This document shows, in pieces, positions 35,227-43,914 of a DNA stretch of 64,000 bases. The stretch's first letter is position 1; every line of letters starts with the position of its first letter. Made by a program: the position numbers and the translations under genes. The stretch is from Lachnospiraceae bacterium YSD2013. GTDB lineage: Bacteria > Bacillota > Clostridia > Lachnospirales > Lachnospiraceae. The notes beneath the pieces were generated by a model, which searched no databases, was not told the DNA's origin, and worked only from the letters and a program-made list of their open reading frames with translations. The stretch spans positions 62,001 through 126,000 of the forward strand of contig FMTX01000011.1 in NCBI GenBank assembly GCA_900100895.1. The letters run 5' to 3'.

Positions 35227-36768
35227 ATGGTTTACAAGGTTTACTCCGGCAGAGTCGGGGGTGTTTTCGGTGACCTTATTACGGTCGAGGTGGATGCTTC
35301 GGCGGGGCTTCCGGGCTTTGAAATAATAGGACTGCCGGGCAGCGAGGTCAAAGAATCCAAGGACAGGGTACGTGTAGCCGTTAAGAATGCGGGCATCACC
35401 ATACCCTCTATGAAAGTTACCATCAATTTAAGCCCTGCGGATGAGCACAAGGCGGGCGCGGGCTTCGATTTGCCTATTGCTGTAGCTTTGCTGGGCGTTT
35501 TCGGGCAGATTCATTCTTTTGAACCCGAGAAGACGCTTATACTGGGCGAACTTTCACTTGACGGAGTTGTCACTTCTGTACGCGGCGTTCTTCCCATCGT
35601 TAAGATGGCCAAAGAAAAAGGCTTCGAAAGAGTGATAATCCCCAAGGATAACGCTCGTGAAGCGGCGATGATACGGGACATAGAAATTATACCCGTAAGC
35701 GATTTGGGAACGCTTATTGCATATCTTCAGGTCCCCACAGAGGACGGCAGACATGTGATTGCGCCATATGACAGAAGTGCGATGCCGGCTGTTGCAGATA
35801 CGACTCCTGATGAGGACTTCATCGATGTAGTCGGGCAGGCAGGAGTTAAGCGTGCGGCGGCCATAGCGGCGGCAGGATTTCATCACTTTCTTATGACGGG
35901 ACCACCCGGTACTGGTAAGTCGCTTATTGCAAGCAGAATACCGGGAATAATGCCTAAGCTTACGTATGAAGAAAGCCTCGAAGTGACAGGTATTTTCTCT
36001 GTTGCCGGCAAGCTCTCCAAGAATTCGCCGCTTATTACCAAGCGCCCTTTCTTTAGCCCGCATCACGGAGCGTCGGCGCAGGCGATTGTGGGTGGCGGAA
36101 GCATGGCCAGGCCGGGACTGGTGTCACTTAGTCACAGAGGCATTCTTTTTCTGGATGAGATGGCTGAGTTTAAGAGAGAAACGCTTGATATGCTGAGGCA
36201 ACCGCTTGAAGACGGTAAGATTACGGTTTCGAGAGCCAAGCAGACATACACTTATCCTGCGAAGTTCATGCTGGTAGGAGCAATGAATCCCTGCCCATGC
36301 GGATATTATCCCGACAGAAACAGGTGTCAGTGCTCGAGAAATGCCATTGAGCGGTATCTTTCCAAGATTTCGGGACCGATACTTGACCGCATCGATATTT
36401 GCGTGGAAGTGTCGAGAATGGACCCGGCGGAGATTGCCGCTTATAAGGGCGGAGATGTGTCGAGCGAAGAACTTCGTAAGAAGGTTGAGGCGGCGGTGTT
36501 AGTGCAGAGCAAGAGATATGAGAATGAATCGTTTAAGTTTAATTCGTTGCTTCCGTCATCAAAGATTCATAAGTATATTCCGCTTGGCAAGGAAGAGTAC
36601 GATTACGCATATTCTTTGTATGAAAACATGAATCTCAGTATGCGTTCTTTTTACAAGATGATTAAGGTGGCGCGGACGATCGCGGATTTTGATGGGGACG
36701 AAAAGGTTACGATGAAGCATTTATCGGAGGCTTCGCTTTATCGGTTCCCCGAGTACATAGGAGGTTGA
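35227..36768 (+). CDS. comM: YifB/ComM family Mg-chelatase-like AAA+ ATPase
   Basis: A 513-residue protein. The N-terminal LonC-like domain (about 1-170) opens with YKVYSGRVGGVFGDLITVEV and GLPGSEVKESKDRVR; the AAA core has Walker A GPPGTGKS near residue 220 and the MNPCPCGYYPDR zinc-like motif typical of YifB; a C-terminal Mg_chelatase_C region follows. ComM promotes branch migration in recombination of incoming DNA. It overlaps dprA closely (TGATT then ATG), which supports a role in natural transformation or general DNA uptake, although no other competence gene is in view. Confidence 0.93.
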   Translation: MVYKVYSGRVGGVFGDLITVEVDASAGLPGFEIIGLPGSEVKESKDRVRVAVKNAGITIPSMKVTINLSPADEHKAGAGFDLPIAVALLGVFGQIHSFEPEKTLILGELSLDGVVTSVRGVLPIVKMAKEKGFERVIIPKDNAREAAMIRDIEIIPVSDLGTLIAYLQVPTEDGRHVIAPYDRSAMPAVADTTPDEDFIDVVGQAGVKRAAAIAAAGFHHFLMTGPPGTGKSLIASRIPGIMPKLTYEESLEVTGIFSVAGKLSKNSPLITKRPFFSPHHGASAQAIVGGGSMARPGLVSLSHRGILFLDEMAEFKRETLDMLRQPLEDGKITVSRAKQTYTYPAKFMLVGAMNPCPCGYYPDRNRCQCSRNAIERYLSKISGPILDRIDICVEVSRMDPAEIAAYKGGDVSSEELRKKVEAAVLVQSKRYENESFKFNSLLPSSKIHKYIPLGKEEYDYAYSLYENMNLSMRSFYKMIKVARTIADFDGDEKVTMKHLSEASLYRFPEYIGG

Positions 36769-36770
36769 TT

Positions 36771-37949
36771 ATGGGAAGTTTCAAACAGGCGTTGTTACTT
36801 AAAGGCGAGGAGGAGATGCCGTATTTCTACTTTCTGTCTAAGACGTCGGTTATCGGCGGGAAGACTTATAGTAAGATGCAGGAGTTTTATGCCTCGCCGC
36901 GGGAGTTCTACGAGGCTTCGCTTGATGATATGAAGAAGACGAAGGTTTTCACCAATAACCAGCTTAAGCTTATCGGTGAGTGCAGGGAGCGAATTGACAT
37001 TAACAGAGAGTACAAGGAGGCGCTTAATCAGGGAATCAGGATGATACCGATTGATTCGGAGGAGTATCCGAGAAAGCTTAGGTATATTAAGGATGCGCCG
37101 CCGATAGTGTTTGTAAAGGGCGAGCTTATGAGCAAGCATGCGCCGACAGTTTCGATAATAGGGGCCAGGGAATGCTCAGTGTACGGAGCCAATGTGGCAA
37201 AGAGACTAGGGGAACTGTTTGCGGAAGCGGGAATTGCCGTGATAAGCGGAATGGCACGAGGCGTCGATTCGATTGCGCAGAAGGCTGTTATAGAGTCCGG
37301 TGGGTACTCGCTTGCGCTGCTGGGTGGCGGAGTGGACGTGATATATCCCAAGGAGTCGGCGACTCTGTACTATAAGCTTTTAAAGAACGGAGGCGTGATG
37401 TCGGAGCATGCGCCGGGAACTATGCCGAGGGGACAGTTCTTTGCAATGAGAAATCGCTTGATTTCGGGCTTGTCGGATGTTGTATGTGTAGTGGAAGCCA
37501 AGGCTCAAAGCGGTACGCTTATAACCGTAGACTCGGCGCTTGAGCAGGGAAGAGAAGTGTACGCGGTGCCGGGAAGAATAACGGATATTACAAGTTTCGG
37601 AACCAATGAACTGATTCGCCAGGGCGCAGGTATAATAAGCGATCTGGATGGGTTTGTAAATGATTTCGTGAATGAGTATTCTTTTGCCATGGCATCGGAC
37701 GCGCCGACCGATTTGGCTAAAGAAAAAGCCCCTGCGAGGGACTTTCTTACCGACAACGAGAAGCTGGCACTTAAGGGCGCCGACGAAGATTCTTTTACCG
37801 CGGATATATTGTCTTATAAGACCAAACTTCCGGCTTTTGAACTCCTCGGAATATGCGTAAGTCTATGTGAGAAAGGCATATTTAAAAGCGTCGGTGCCGG
37901 AAGGTTTGTGCTGAGTGATAAAGGTATGAATTTACAGAGCGCGATATAG
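36771..37949 (+). CDS. dprA: DNA-processing protein DprA
   Basis: A 392-residue protein that loads RecA on single-stranded DNA during transformation. The Rossmann-like core is clear: VSIIGAREC, VISGMARGVDSIAQ, LLGGGVDVIYPKE, GQFFAMRNRLISGLSD and AQSGTLITVDSALEQGREVY. The N-terminal part (about 1-105) has the SAM/HhH-like region of the family and the C-terminal about 70 residues a winged-helix DML1-like domain. AGGAGG lies six bases before the ATG at 36771. It is convergent with the diguanylate cyclase gene with one base between the stops. Confidence 0.95.
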   Translation: MGSFKQALLLKGEEEMPYFYFLSKTSVIGGKTYSKMQEFYASPREFYEASLDDMKKTKVFTNNQLKLIGECRERIDINREYKEALNQGIRMIPIDSEEYPRKLRYIKDAPPIVFVKGELMSKHAPTVSIIGARECSVYGANVAKRLGELFAEAGIAVISGMARGVDSIAQKAVIESGGYSLALLGGGVDVIYPKESATLYYKLLKNGGVMSEHAPGTMPRGQFFAMRNRLISGLSDVVCVVEAKAQSGTLITVDSALEQGREVYAVPGRITDITSFGTNELIRQGAGIISDLDGFVNDFVNEYSFAMASDAPTDLAKEKAPARDFLTDNEKLALKGADEDSFTADILSYKTKLPAFELLGICVSLCEKGIFKSVGAGRFVLSDKGMNLQSAI

Positions 37950-37950
37950 T

Positions 37951-39096
37951 TTATACGCCGAGCAATTTCTTGCGGACGGATTTTTCCTTGTACATATCGG
38001 AGTCCGCAAGCAGGAACAGCTCATTTACTTTAAGAGAAGGCGTGTGCTTGGCGCAACCTACACTTAGTGATAATTTGTATTTGAGATCTTTTGATGCGGA
38101 TTTGCACTGTTTTTCGAAGTATTTTTTGATATCTTCGACGGTTTGTTCGTCATCAAGTTCCACCACATAATTGAATTCATCACCGCCGTAACGCGCTACA
38201 AAGCCTCCGAATTTCCTGGCAACGGACTTTAACACTTCCGCGGTCTTTTGCAGGGCGAAGTCGCCTTCCGCATGGCCGTAGTTGTCGTTAATCTTCTTAA
38301 AACTGTCCACATCAATCAGAAAAAGAAACAGAGTCTTGTCTTTTGCGGGGTTGGCAACCGCCATGTTCAAAAAGCGCATGAGCTGGTTACGGTTATTAAG
38401 CCCCGTAAGATAATCCGTGGATATCTGGAGATCCAAAAGCTCTGTGTAAATATATATGATGGGAACCGTCATGCCGACATGAATAGTGGGTATGTCGGGA
38501 CGAAGCACCTGAATAACGGCCACAAGAAGCGGGAATACGATATAAAAGGAGATAAGCAGGTACTGCTTTCTTTTGATATAATCGGTTTCCTTAAGGGCTG
38601 CTCTTAGAGCGATAATGCAGGATAACAATGCATACAAATAACATAATAGGTTATTGACAAAGAAAAAAGGTCCTCTATGGTATTTATTGACTTCATCGAT
38701 ATAGAAATAGTAGCCTTTCCATATGCTTGAAACCGATAAGACGATGCTGATAAAAACGGGAATCATGGCAAGGAACATGTTTCTTTTGCGTCCCCAGAAG
38801 GTGCTGTTGATTACATAGCCGGTATTCATGAACCAATAATAAGTGGCGCATACGGCGGCGACGTAATATATGATGTTTATAAGATAGTTAACAGCTATTA
38901 TGCGGCTTAAGACGCCAAACTTTCCGGCTTCCAGAAGCAGGCTGAAAATGTCCATTGCGATTACAAGCATCGTAAAATAGCTTGACAAGTAAAAATAATT
39001 GGAGGCCGAGCCCAGATTTCTTTTTTTGCGCATACTTTTGGCTACAAAAATAAGAGCAAAAAGACATATGCAATCAATTTCAACAATGTAAATCAT
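37951..39096 (-). CDS. Membrane diguanylate cyclase (GGDEF)
   Basis: A 381-residue protein with about eight N-terminal membrane segments (to about 215) and a C-terminal GGDEF domain (about 220-381). Its motif is intact (ARYGGDEFNYVVE) and the DVDSFKKINDNYGHAEGD segment holds the metal-binding Asp and substrate residues, so it should make c-di-GMP. No RxxD inhibitory site is seen before the motif. The ATG at 39096 is chosen for GCGGAGG upstream. It and the EAL protein are natural antagonists. Confidence 0.9.
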   Translation of the reverse strand: MIYIVEIDCICLFALIFVAKSMRKKRNLGSASNYFYLSSYFTMLVIAMDIFSLLLEAGKFGVLSRIIAVNYLINIIYYVAAVCATYYWFMNTGYVINSTFWGRKRNMFLAMIPVFISIVLSVSSIWKGYYFYIDEVNKYHRGPFFFVNNLLCYLYALLSCIIALRAALKETDYIKRKQYLLISFYIVFPLLVAVIQVLRPDIPTIHVGMTVPIIYIYTELLDLQISTDYLTGLNNRNQLMRFLNMAVANPAKDKTLFLFLIDVDSFKKINDNYGHAEGDFALQKTAEVLKSVARKFGGFVARYGGDEFNYVVELDDEQTVEDIKKYFEKQCKSASKDLKYKLSLSVGCAKHTPSLKVNELFLLADSDMYKEKSVRKKLLGV

Positions 39097-39207
39097 CAGC
39101 AGCCTCCGCATAGTTTAACTAGTCTGAATTATTGTATCAATTCGTCATTAGATGCATATTAATATAGAAGGGAAAATATTGTTATTAAAAAATTAACAAA
39201 TTAGATG

Positions 39208-39236
39208 TTGCGAAACCCAAAATTATAGTGTATATT
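39208..39236 (+). promoter_or_regulatory. Promoter of topA
   Basis: TTGCGA (39208-39213), 17-base spacer, TATATT (39231-39236), 40 bases before the ATG at 39276. It overlaps an upstream in-frame start at 39228, arguing against that start. Confidence 0.65.
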
Positions 39237-39275
39237 TACACACGTTGTATCAACTTTAAATCAAGGGGAGTACAA

Positions 39276-41330
39276 ATGGCTAAGAATTTGGTAATAGTTG
39301 AGTCACCTGCGAAGGTTAATACCATTAAGAAATTCCTGGGTAGCAATTACGAGGTTATGGCAAGTTACGGCCACGTAAGAGACCTTCCCAAGAGTCAGTT
39401 AGGTATTGATGTCGAGCATGACTTTGAACCTAAATATATCACCATAAGGGGAAAGGGCGACGTCCTTTCGGCACTTCGTAAGGAAGTTAAGAAAGCGGAT
39501 AAGATTTATCTCGCAACCGACCCTGACCGCGAAGGTGAAGCAATTTCATGGCATCTTCTTGAAGCCCTCAAGCTTCAGGATAAGAAAGTATACAGAATCA
39601 CATTTAACGAAATCACCAAGAACGCGGTCAAAGAATCCTTGAAGGCCCCGAGAGACCTCGACATGAATCTTGTGGACTCTCAGCAGACCAGACGTATACT
39701 CGATAGAATGGTGGGTTATGAAATTTCTCCTATTCTCTGGGCTAAGGTTAAGCGTGGTTTAAGCGCGGGCCGTGTACAGAGCGTTGCGCTCAGAATTATT
39801 TGTGACAGAGAAGATGAAATAGACGCATTTGTTCCCGAAGAATACTGGACCATTGAGGCATCACTTAAGGCTGCAGGCATCAGCAAGGCATTAAAGGCCA
39901 AGTATTCGGGACAGATTAAGAATAAGGCTGAAGCCGATAAGATTCTTAAGGATATTGAAAGCGGCGAGTTTAAGGTTGATGATATTAAGACCGGCGAGAG
40001 AGTTCGTAAGGCTCCGCTTCCTTTTACCACATCGACCCTTCAGCAGGAAGCCAGCAAGGCACTTAACTTCTCTACTCAGAAGACCATGCGTATAGCTCAG
40101 CAGTTATATGAAGGTGTAGATGTAGGAGAGGGTACCGCAGGTATTATCACATATCTTCGTACCGATTCGACACGTGTGTCAGATGAGGCAATCCGTCAGG
40201 CAGCCGAGTATATCGGAAGCGCTTACGGAGAGGAATATGTTAAGAAGACTGAAGCGGCAAGCGGTAAGTCCGGTAAGATTCAGGATGCTCACGAAGCTAT
40301 TCGTCCTACTCTTATCACCCGTACCCCTACCGAAGTTAAGGAATACCTGTCCAAAGAACAGTTCAGATTATATCAGCTTATCTGGAAGCGCTTCGTGGCA
40401 TCCCGTATGGCTGATGCAGTATATGAGACTACAAATGTTAAGCTTTCATCCGGCGGACATAAGTTCACCATGAGCGCCGCCAAGCCTAAGTTCGAAGGCT
40501 TTATGAATGTTTATACAGAGACGGTTGAAGGCGATGCGGAAGATGAATTCAGCGCGAATTCTTTTACCGGCTCCATCGATAAGAACACCAAGCTTAAGCT
40601 TGATAACGCCGACGGTAAGCAGCACTTTACACAGCCTCCGGCTCACTTTACCGAGGCATCGCTTGTTAAGGCCCTTGAAGAGCTCGGCATCGGCCGTCCT
40701 TCGACTTACGCACCTACGATTTCCACTATTCTTGCCCGTCACTACGTGGCCAAGGAAGGTAAGAACATATTCGTAACAGAGCTTGGCGAAGTCGTTAACA
40801 ATATGATGAAGGAAGCATTCCCCACCATCGTTGATGTTAACTTTACAGCCAATATGGAAACCCTTCTTGACGGAATTGAAGACGGTTCCGTTAAATGGAA
40901 GACTATAGTGGCCAATTTCTTCCCGGATCTTGACGCAGCCGTTAAGGCGGCCGAGAGAGACTTATCCGAGGTTAAGGTTCAGGATGAGGTAAGCGATGAG
41001 GTCTGCGACCTTTGCGGACGTAACATGGTAATTAAATACGGCCCTCACGGTAAGTTCCTTGCTTGTCCCGGATTCCCCGAGTGTCGTAATACGAAGCCTT
41101 ACTTTGAAAAGATTGGTGTTCCCTGTCCCAAGTGCGGCAAGGATATCGTTATCAGAAAGACCAAGAAAGGCAGAAGATATTACGGATGTATCGCCATTCC
41201 CGAGTGTGATTTCATGGTATGGCAGAAGCCTGTCGACAAGAAATGCGAAAAGTGCGGAAGCATTTATGTACAAAGGGGTAACAAGTTAGTATGTTCCAAT
41301 CCCGAATGCGGTAATATTTCCGACAAATAA
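39276..41330 (+). CDS. topA: DNA topoisomerase I
   Basis: A 684-residue type IA topoisomerase that relaxes negative supercoils. TOPRIM domain at the start (VIVESPAKVNTIKKFLG, DPDREGEAISWHL), catalytic Tyr in GIITYLRTDSTRVS, and three C-terminal four-cysteine zinc modules (CDLCGRNM with ACPGFPEC; CPKCGKD with GCIAIPEC; CEKCGS with CSNPEC). AAGGGGAG precedes the ATG at 39276. A terminator follows. topA next to codY and the flagellar operon is a conserved Firmicutes arrangement. Confidence 0.97.
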   Translation: MAKNLVIVESPAKVNTIKKFLGSNYEVMASYGHVRDLPKSQLGIDVEHDFEPKYITIRGKGDVLSALRKEVKKADKIYLATDPDREGEAISWHLLEALKLQDKKVYRITFNEITKNAVKESLKAPRDLDMNLVDSQQTRRILDRMVGYEISPILWAKVKRGLSAGRVQSVALRIICDREDEIDAFVPEEYWTIEASLKAAGISKALKAKYSGQIKNKAEADKILKDIESGEFKVDDIKTGERVRKAPLPFTTSTLQQEASKALNFSTQKTMRIAQQLYEGVDVGEGTAGIITYLRTDSTRVSDEAIRQAAEYIGSAYGEEYVKKTEAASGKSGKIQDAHEAIRPTLITRTPTEVKEYLSKEQFRLYQLIWKRFVASRMADAVYETTNVKLSSGGHKFTMSAAKPKFEGFMNVYTETVEGDAEDEFSANSFTGSIDKNTKLKLDNADGKQHFTQPPAHFTEASLVKALEELGIGRPSTYAPTISTILARHYVAKEGKNIFVTELGEVVNNMMKEAFPTIVDVNFTANMETLLDGIEDGSVKWKTIVANFFPDLDAAVKAAERDLSEVKVQDEVSDEVCDLCGRNMVIKYGPHGKFLACPGFPECRNTKPYFEKIGVPCPKCGKDIVIRKTKKGRRYYGCIAIPECDFMVWQKPVDKKCEKCGSIYVQRGNKLVCSNPECGNISDK

Positions 41331-41339
41331 AACAACTTT

Positions 41340-41370
41340 TAGGCGGAGCTACAGCTTCGCCTATTTTTTT
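41340..41370 (+). terminator. Rho-independent terminator of topA
   Basis: TAGGCGGAGC / GCTTCGCCTA stem with one wobble, TACA loop, and seven T. Confidence 0.92.
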
Positions 41371-41402
41371 GCTTATGTTCACAAAACATAGAATTATTAG
41401 CA

Positions 41403-41437
41403 AATTTCATGAAAGTTATGTTAATTTATTGAAATTG
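41403..41437. promoter_or_regulatory. Two CodY-box-like sites upstream of codY
   Basis: AATTTCATGAAAGTT (41403-41417) has three mismatches to the consensus AATTTTCWGAAAATT and AATTTATTGAAATTG (41423-41437) has four. They are 20 bases apart and end 12 bases before the -35 box. CodY autoregulation is plausible, but the sites are imperfect. Confidence 0.4.
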
Positions 41438-41448
41438 TTGCAAAATGG

Positions 41449-41477
41449 TTGATTATTTGCTTTTGAAGTGATACAAT
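41449..41477 (+). promoter_or_regulatory. Promoter of codY
   Basis: TTGATT (41449-41454), 17-base spacer, TACAAT (41472-41477) preceded by TGA as extended -10. The leader of about 65 bases ends in ACGGAGG before the ATG. Confidence 0.72.
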
Positions 41478-41548
41478 ATTTCTACACTCATGGGGTTAGG
41501 TATGCTTATTGACCTTTAATTGTTGTTCCCACGGAGGTAGGAGTTAGT

Positions 41549-42334
41549 ATGAGCAGTGTACAATTACTTGACAAAACCAGAAAAATCGGAAAATTGTTGC
41601 ATAACAACAATTCCAGCAAAGTCGTATTCAACGACATTTGCAAGGTTATGAGGGAGATACTTAATTCAAACATTCTTGTTATAAGCAAGAAAGGAAAGGT
41701 ATTGGGTGTTGGAAACGCTCCGGGAGTAGAGCCCATTGACGAGCTCATTCAGAATAACGTGGGCGGATTTATCGATAATATGCTTAACGAACGTTTGCTT
41801 GCGGTTTTATCGACCAAAGAAAACGTTAACCTTGCCACTCTCGGTTTCGAGCATACAGATATTCACAAGTTCCAGGCAGTTATTTCTCCTATTGAAATTG
41901 CTGGCGAGAGACTTGGTACACTCTTCGTGTACAAGTGCAATGTTCAGTACGATATCGACGATATTATTCTTTGCGAATACGGCACCACGGTTGTGGGCCT
42001 TGAAATGTTGAGAGCCGTTAACGAAGAGAATGCGGAAGAGTCCAGAAAACTTGCGGTAGTACATTCCGCAATCAGTACGCTTTCTTTCTCCGAGATGGAA
42101 GCCATCACACACATCTTCGATGAGCTTGACGGAATGGAAGGTATCCTTGTTGCAAGTAAGATTGCAGACAGAGTAGGCATTACCCGTTCCGTAATTGTAA
42201 ATGCGCTTCGCAAGTTTGAAAGTGCGGGCGTTATTGAGTCCAGATCTTCAGGTATGAAGGGAACCTACATTAAGGTATTAAACGACGCGGTATTTGACGA
42301 AATCGAAAAACTGAAGAAGGACAAATCACTTTAA
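41549..42334 (+). CDS. codY: GTP/branched-chain amino acid-sensing global repressor CodY
   Basis: A 261-residue transcription factor. N-terminal GAF domain (about 1-155) that binds branched-chain amino acids, then a C-terminal winged helix-turn-helix (about 185-258) with ASKIADRVGITRSVIVNALR and SSGMKGTYIKVLN. It represses starvation, uptake and, in several Firmicutes, motility genes when nutrients are plentiful. It lies immediately upstream of the flagellar operon, separated by a terminator. Probable autoregulatory sites lie in its own promoter region. Confidence 0.96.
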   Translation: MSSVQLLDKTRKIGKLLHNNNSSKVVFNDICKVMREILNSNILVISKKGKVLGVGNAPGVEPIDELIQNNVGGFIDNMLNERLLAVLSTKENVNLATLGFEHTDIHKFQAVISPIEIAGERLGTLFVYKCNVQYDIDDIILCEYGTTVVGLEMLRAVNEENAEESRKLAVVHSAISTLSFSEMEAITHIFDELDGMEGILVASKIADRVGITRSVIVNALRKFESAGVIESRSSGMKGTYIKVLNDAVFDEIEKLKKDKSL

Positions 42335-42388
42335 TAATTCATTAGCAGTCAGCGTATACAATGTATTGGGTAAAGGATTACACGAAGG

Positions 42389-42421
42389 AAAAGGGACTTC
42401 ACTGAAGTCCCTTTTTCTTTT
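42389..42421 (+). terminator. Rho-independent terminator of codY
   Basis: AAAAGGGACTTC / GAAGTCCCTTTT stem with ACT loop and a TTTTTCTTTT tail. It separates codY from the flagellar operon. Confidence 0.93.
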
Positions 42422-42442
42422 GCTCTTTTCTCGGAGGAAAAC

Positions 42443-42590
42443 ACAAGATATAGTTGCGAGAGCCGGTAGTCAAAAAGCCCTATTTTAAGGCATTTCGGCG
42501 ACATAACGGAATATTATGTTAACCTATATCTTGTATCAAATTAATTGAAAAAACACAAGATTATGTGGTTTTTGACTAAAATCATCTTGT
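42443..42590. repeat. Nested inverted repeats upstream of the flagellar operon promoter
   Basis: ACAAGATATAG (42443-42453) pairs with CTATATCTTGT (42524-42534); TAGTCAAAAA (42467-42476) pairs with TTTTTGACTA (42569-42578); ACAAGAT (42555-42561) and ATCTTGT (42584-42590) make a further pair of 36-base span with a 22-base interior. All are in the 350-base gap 42335-42684 and the last overlaps the -35 box. They are candidate operator sites for control of the whole flagellar operon. Confidence 0.7.
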
Positions 42591-42614
42591 TTTTTTCTGA
42601 TAATTATCTATAAT
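42587..42614 (+). promoter_or_regulatory. Sigma-A promoter of the flagellar operon
   Basis: TTGTTT (42587-42592), 16-base spacer, TATAAT (42609-42614). Expected start near 42621 gives a leader of about 64 bases before flgB. The box is vegetative rather than sigma-28 in type, as expected for early flagellar genes. Confidence 0.75.
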
Positions 42615-42684
42615 GAAATAAGGTAGGTGTATTATGCCCATACAACTTTTTAAGGCACAATATACAGACCGGTTAGGAGGCCCA

Positions 42685-43074
42685 ATGATTAAATCAAATG
42701 CATTTGATTACATCAATGTACTTGACAAAGCCGCGGACGCATCGTGGCTTCGTAACGATGCAATTGCCAACAACCTGGCCAATGTTTCCACTCCAGGTTA
42801 CAAGAGAGAGGACATAACCTTTGAGAAGGAACTCACGAAGGCTTTAAAGCATTCGGATTATCATACAATGGACGCCAAGGTTAAGCATCTGACAACAGAC
42901 CAGTTACAGGCGCGTACCTACAAGGACTACAACAGTCTTTCTTACAGACTTGACGGCAACAACGTCGATCCCGAGACCGAAAGTGTTATGCTTGCCAAGA
43001 ACCAGATTAAGTATGAAGGCCTGTTAAACAGCATCAACTCTGAATTTTCCAATCTCAGAGCCGCTATGAAGTAA
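42685..43074 (+). CDS. flgB: Flagellar basal-body rod protein FlgB
   Basis: A 129-residue rod subunit. The N-terminal helix ending in RNDAIANNLANVSTPGYKRED is the Flg_bb_rod signature. The start at 42685 gives MIKSNAFDYIN, the usual FlgB length, with TTAGGAGG four bases upstream; an in-frame ATG at 42634 would add 17 residues lying too close to the transcription start. First gene of the operon. Confidence 0.95.
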   Translation: MIKSNAFDYINVLDKAADASWLRNDAIANNLANVSTPGYKREDITFEKELTKALKHSDYHTMDAKVKHLTTDQLQARTYKDYNSLSYRLDGNNVDPETESVMLAKNQIKYEGLLNSINSEFSNLRAAMK

Positions 43075-43087
43075 GGAGGAATAGAGC

Positions 43088-43531
43088 ATGGGAATGTTTA
43101 CTTCTTTTGACATTAACTCATCGGGACTTACCGCTCAGAGATACCGCATGGACATTATCTCCGAGAACGTAGCCAATGCCAACACCACCCGCACGGGAGA
43201 CGGAACTCCTTACGTAAGAAAGGTCGTAACCTTCAAGGAAAAGGACAAGCAGACACCGTTCTCAAGAGTCCTTAATAAATCCATGGACAAGTATACGGGC
43301 GAAGGCGTTAAGATAGGCGGAGTTTACAAGGACACCCAGACCGAGATGAACATGGTATACGACCCGTCCCATCCCGATGCCGACGACAACGGCTACGTAA
43401 CTTATCCCAACGTTAACATCATCACCGAAATGACTAACCTCATCGATGCTTCGAGAGCATACGAGGCCAATGCCACAGCTTTCAACGCCAGCAAGTCTAT
43501 GGCCATGAAAGGCTTAAGTATCGGTCAGTAA
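43088..43531 (+). CDS. flgC: Flagellar basal-body rod protein FlgC
   Basis: A 147-residue proximal rod subunit. It has the N-terminal motif GLTAQRYRMDIISENVANAN and the C-terminal helix with NVNIITEMTNLIDASRAYEA that is shared by axial flagellar proteins. AAGGAGG precedes the ATG, 13 bases after flgB. It is secreted by the flagellar export apparatus and assembles with FlgB and FliE. Confidence 0.96.
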   Translation: MGMFTSFDINSSGLTAQRYRMDIISENVANANTTRTGDGTPYVRKVVTFKEKDKQTPFSRVLNKSMDKYTGEGVKIGGVYKDTQTEMNMVYDPSHPDADDNGYVTYPNVNIITEMTNLIDASRAYEANATAFNASKSMAMKGLSIGQ

Positions 43532-43572
43532 AAGAAATAGTACGTGACATTTTCTTTTAGGGGAGCACATCA

Positions 43573-43887
43573 ATGGATTTAAAGATTCTTTCCAATACCA
43601 CCGCGCCGGTCAGAAGCGCGCAGAACGTTGAGGTTCTTAAGCAGGATAGCAGAACCGACAACATGTTTCAGACAATACTTAACAGTGCAATCGACAATAT
43701 CAACAACACAAACAGTTTATTGTCCGATGCCGAGAATGAAGAGATAAGCTTCGCCATGGGCAAGACGGAGAACGCCCACGACTTAATGATAGCTCTCAAC
43801 AAAGCTTCCACAGCACTTCAGTACACGGTTGCCGTTCGCGACAAGTTCATGGAAGCGTACAAAGAAATAATGAATATGCAGATTTAG
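43573..43887 (+). CDS. fliE: Flagellar hook-basal body complex protein FliE
   Basis: A 104-residue protein linking MS ring and rod. The C-terminal half carries the FliE pattern (GKTENAHDLMIALNKASTAL, then VRDKFMEAYKEIMNMQI). The N-terminus is variable, as usual. A good ribosome site (AGGGGAG) precedes the ATG. Confidence 0.94.
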   Translation: MDLKILSNTTAPVRSAQNVEVLKQDSRTDNMFQTILNSAIDNINNTNSLLSDAENEEISFAMGKTENAHDLMIALNKASTALQYTVAVRDKFMEAYKEIMNMQI

Positions 43888-43914
43888 TAATTCGTAATCG
43901 GGGAGTAGTGGATT

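Noticed and set aside
42335-42684. Sigma-28 type promoter for the flagellar operon
   Set aside because: No TAAA/GCCGATAA pair was found; a vegetative TTGTTT/TATAAT pair fits better.
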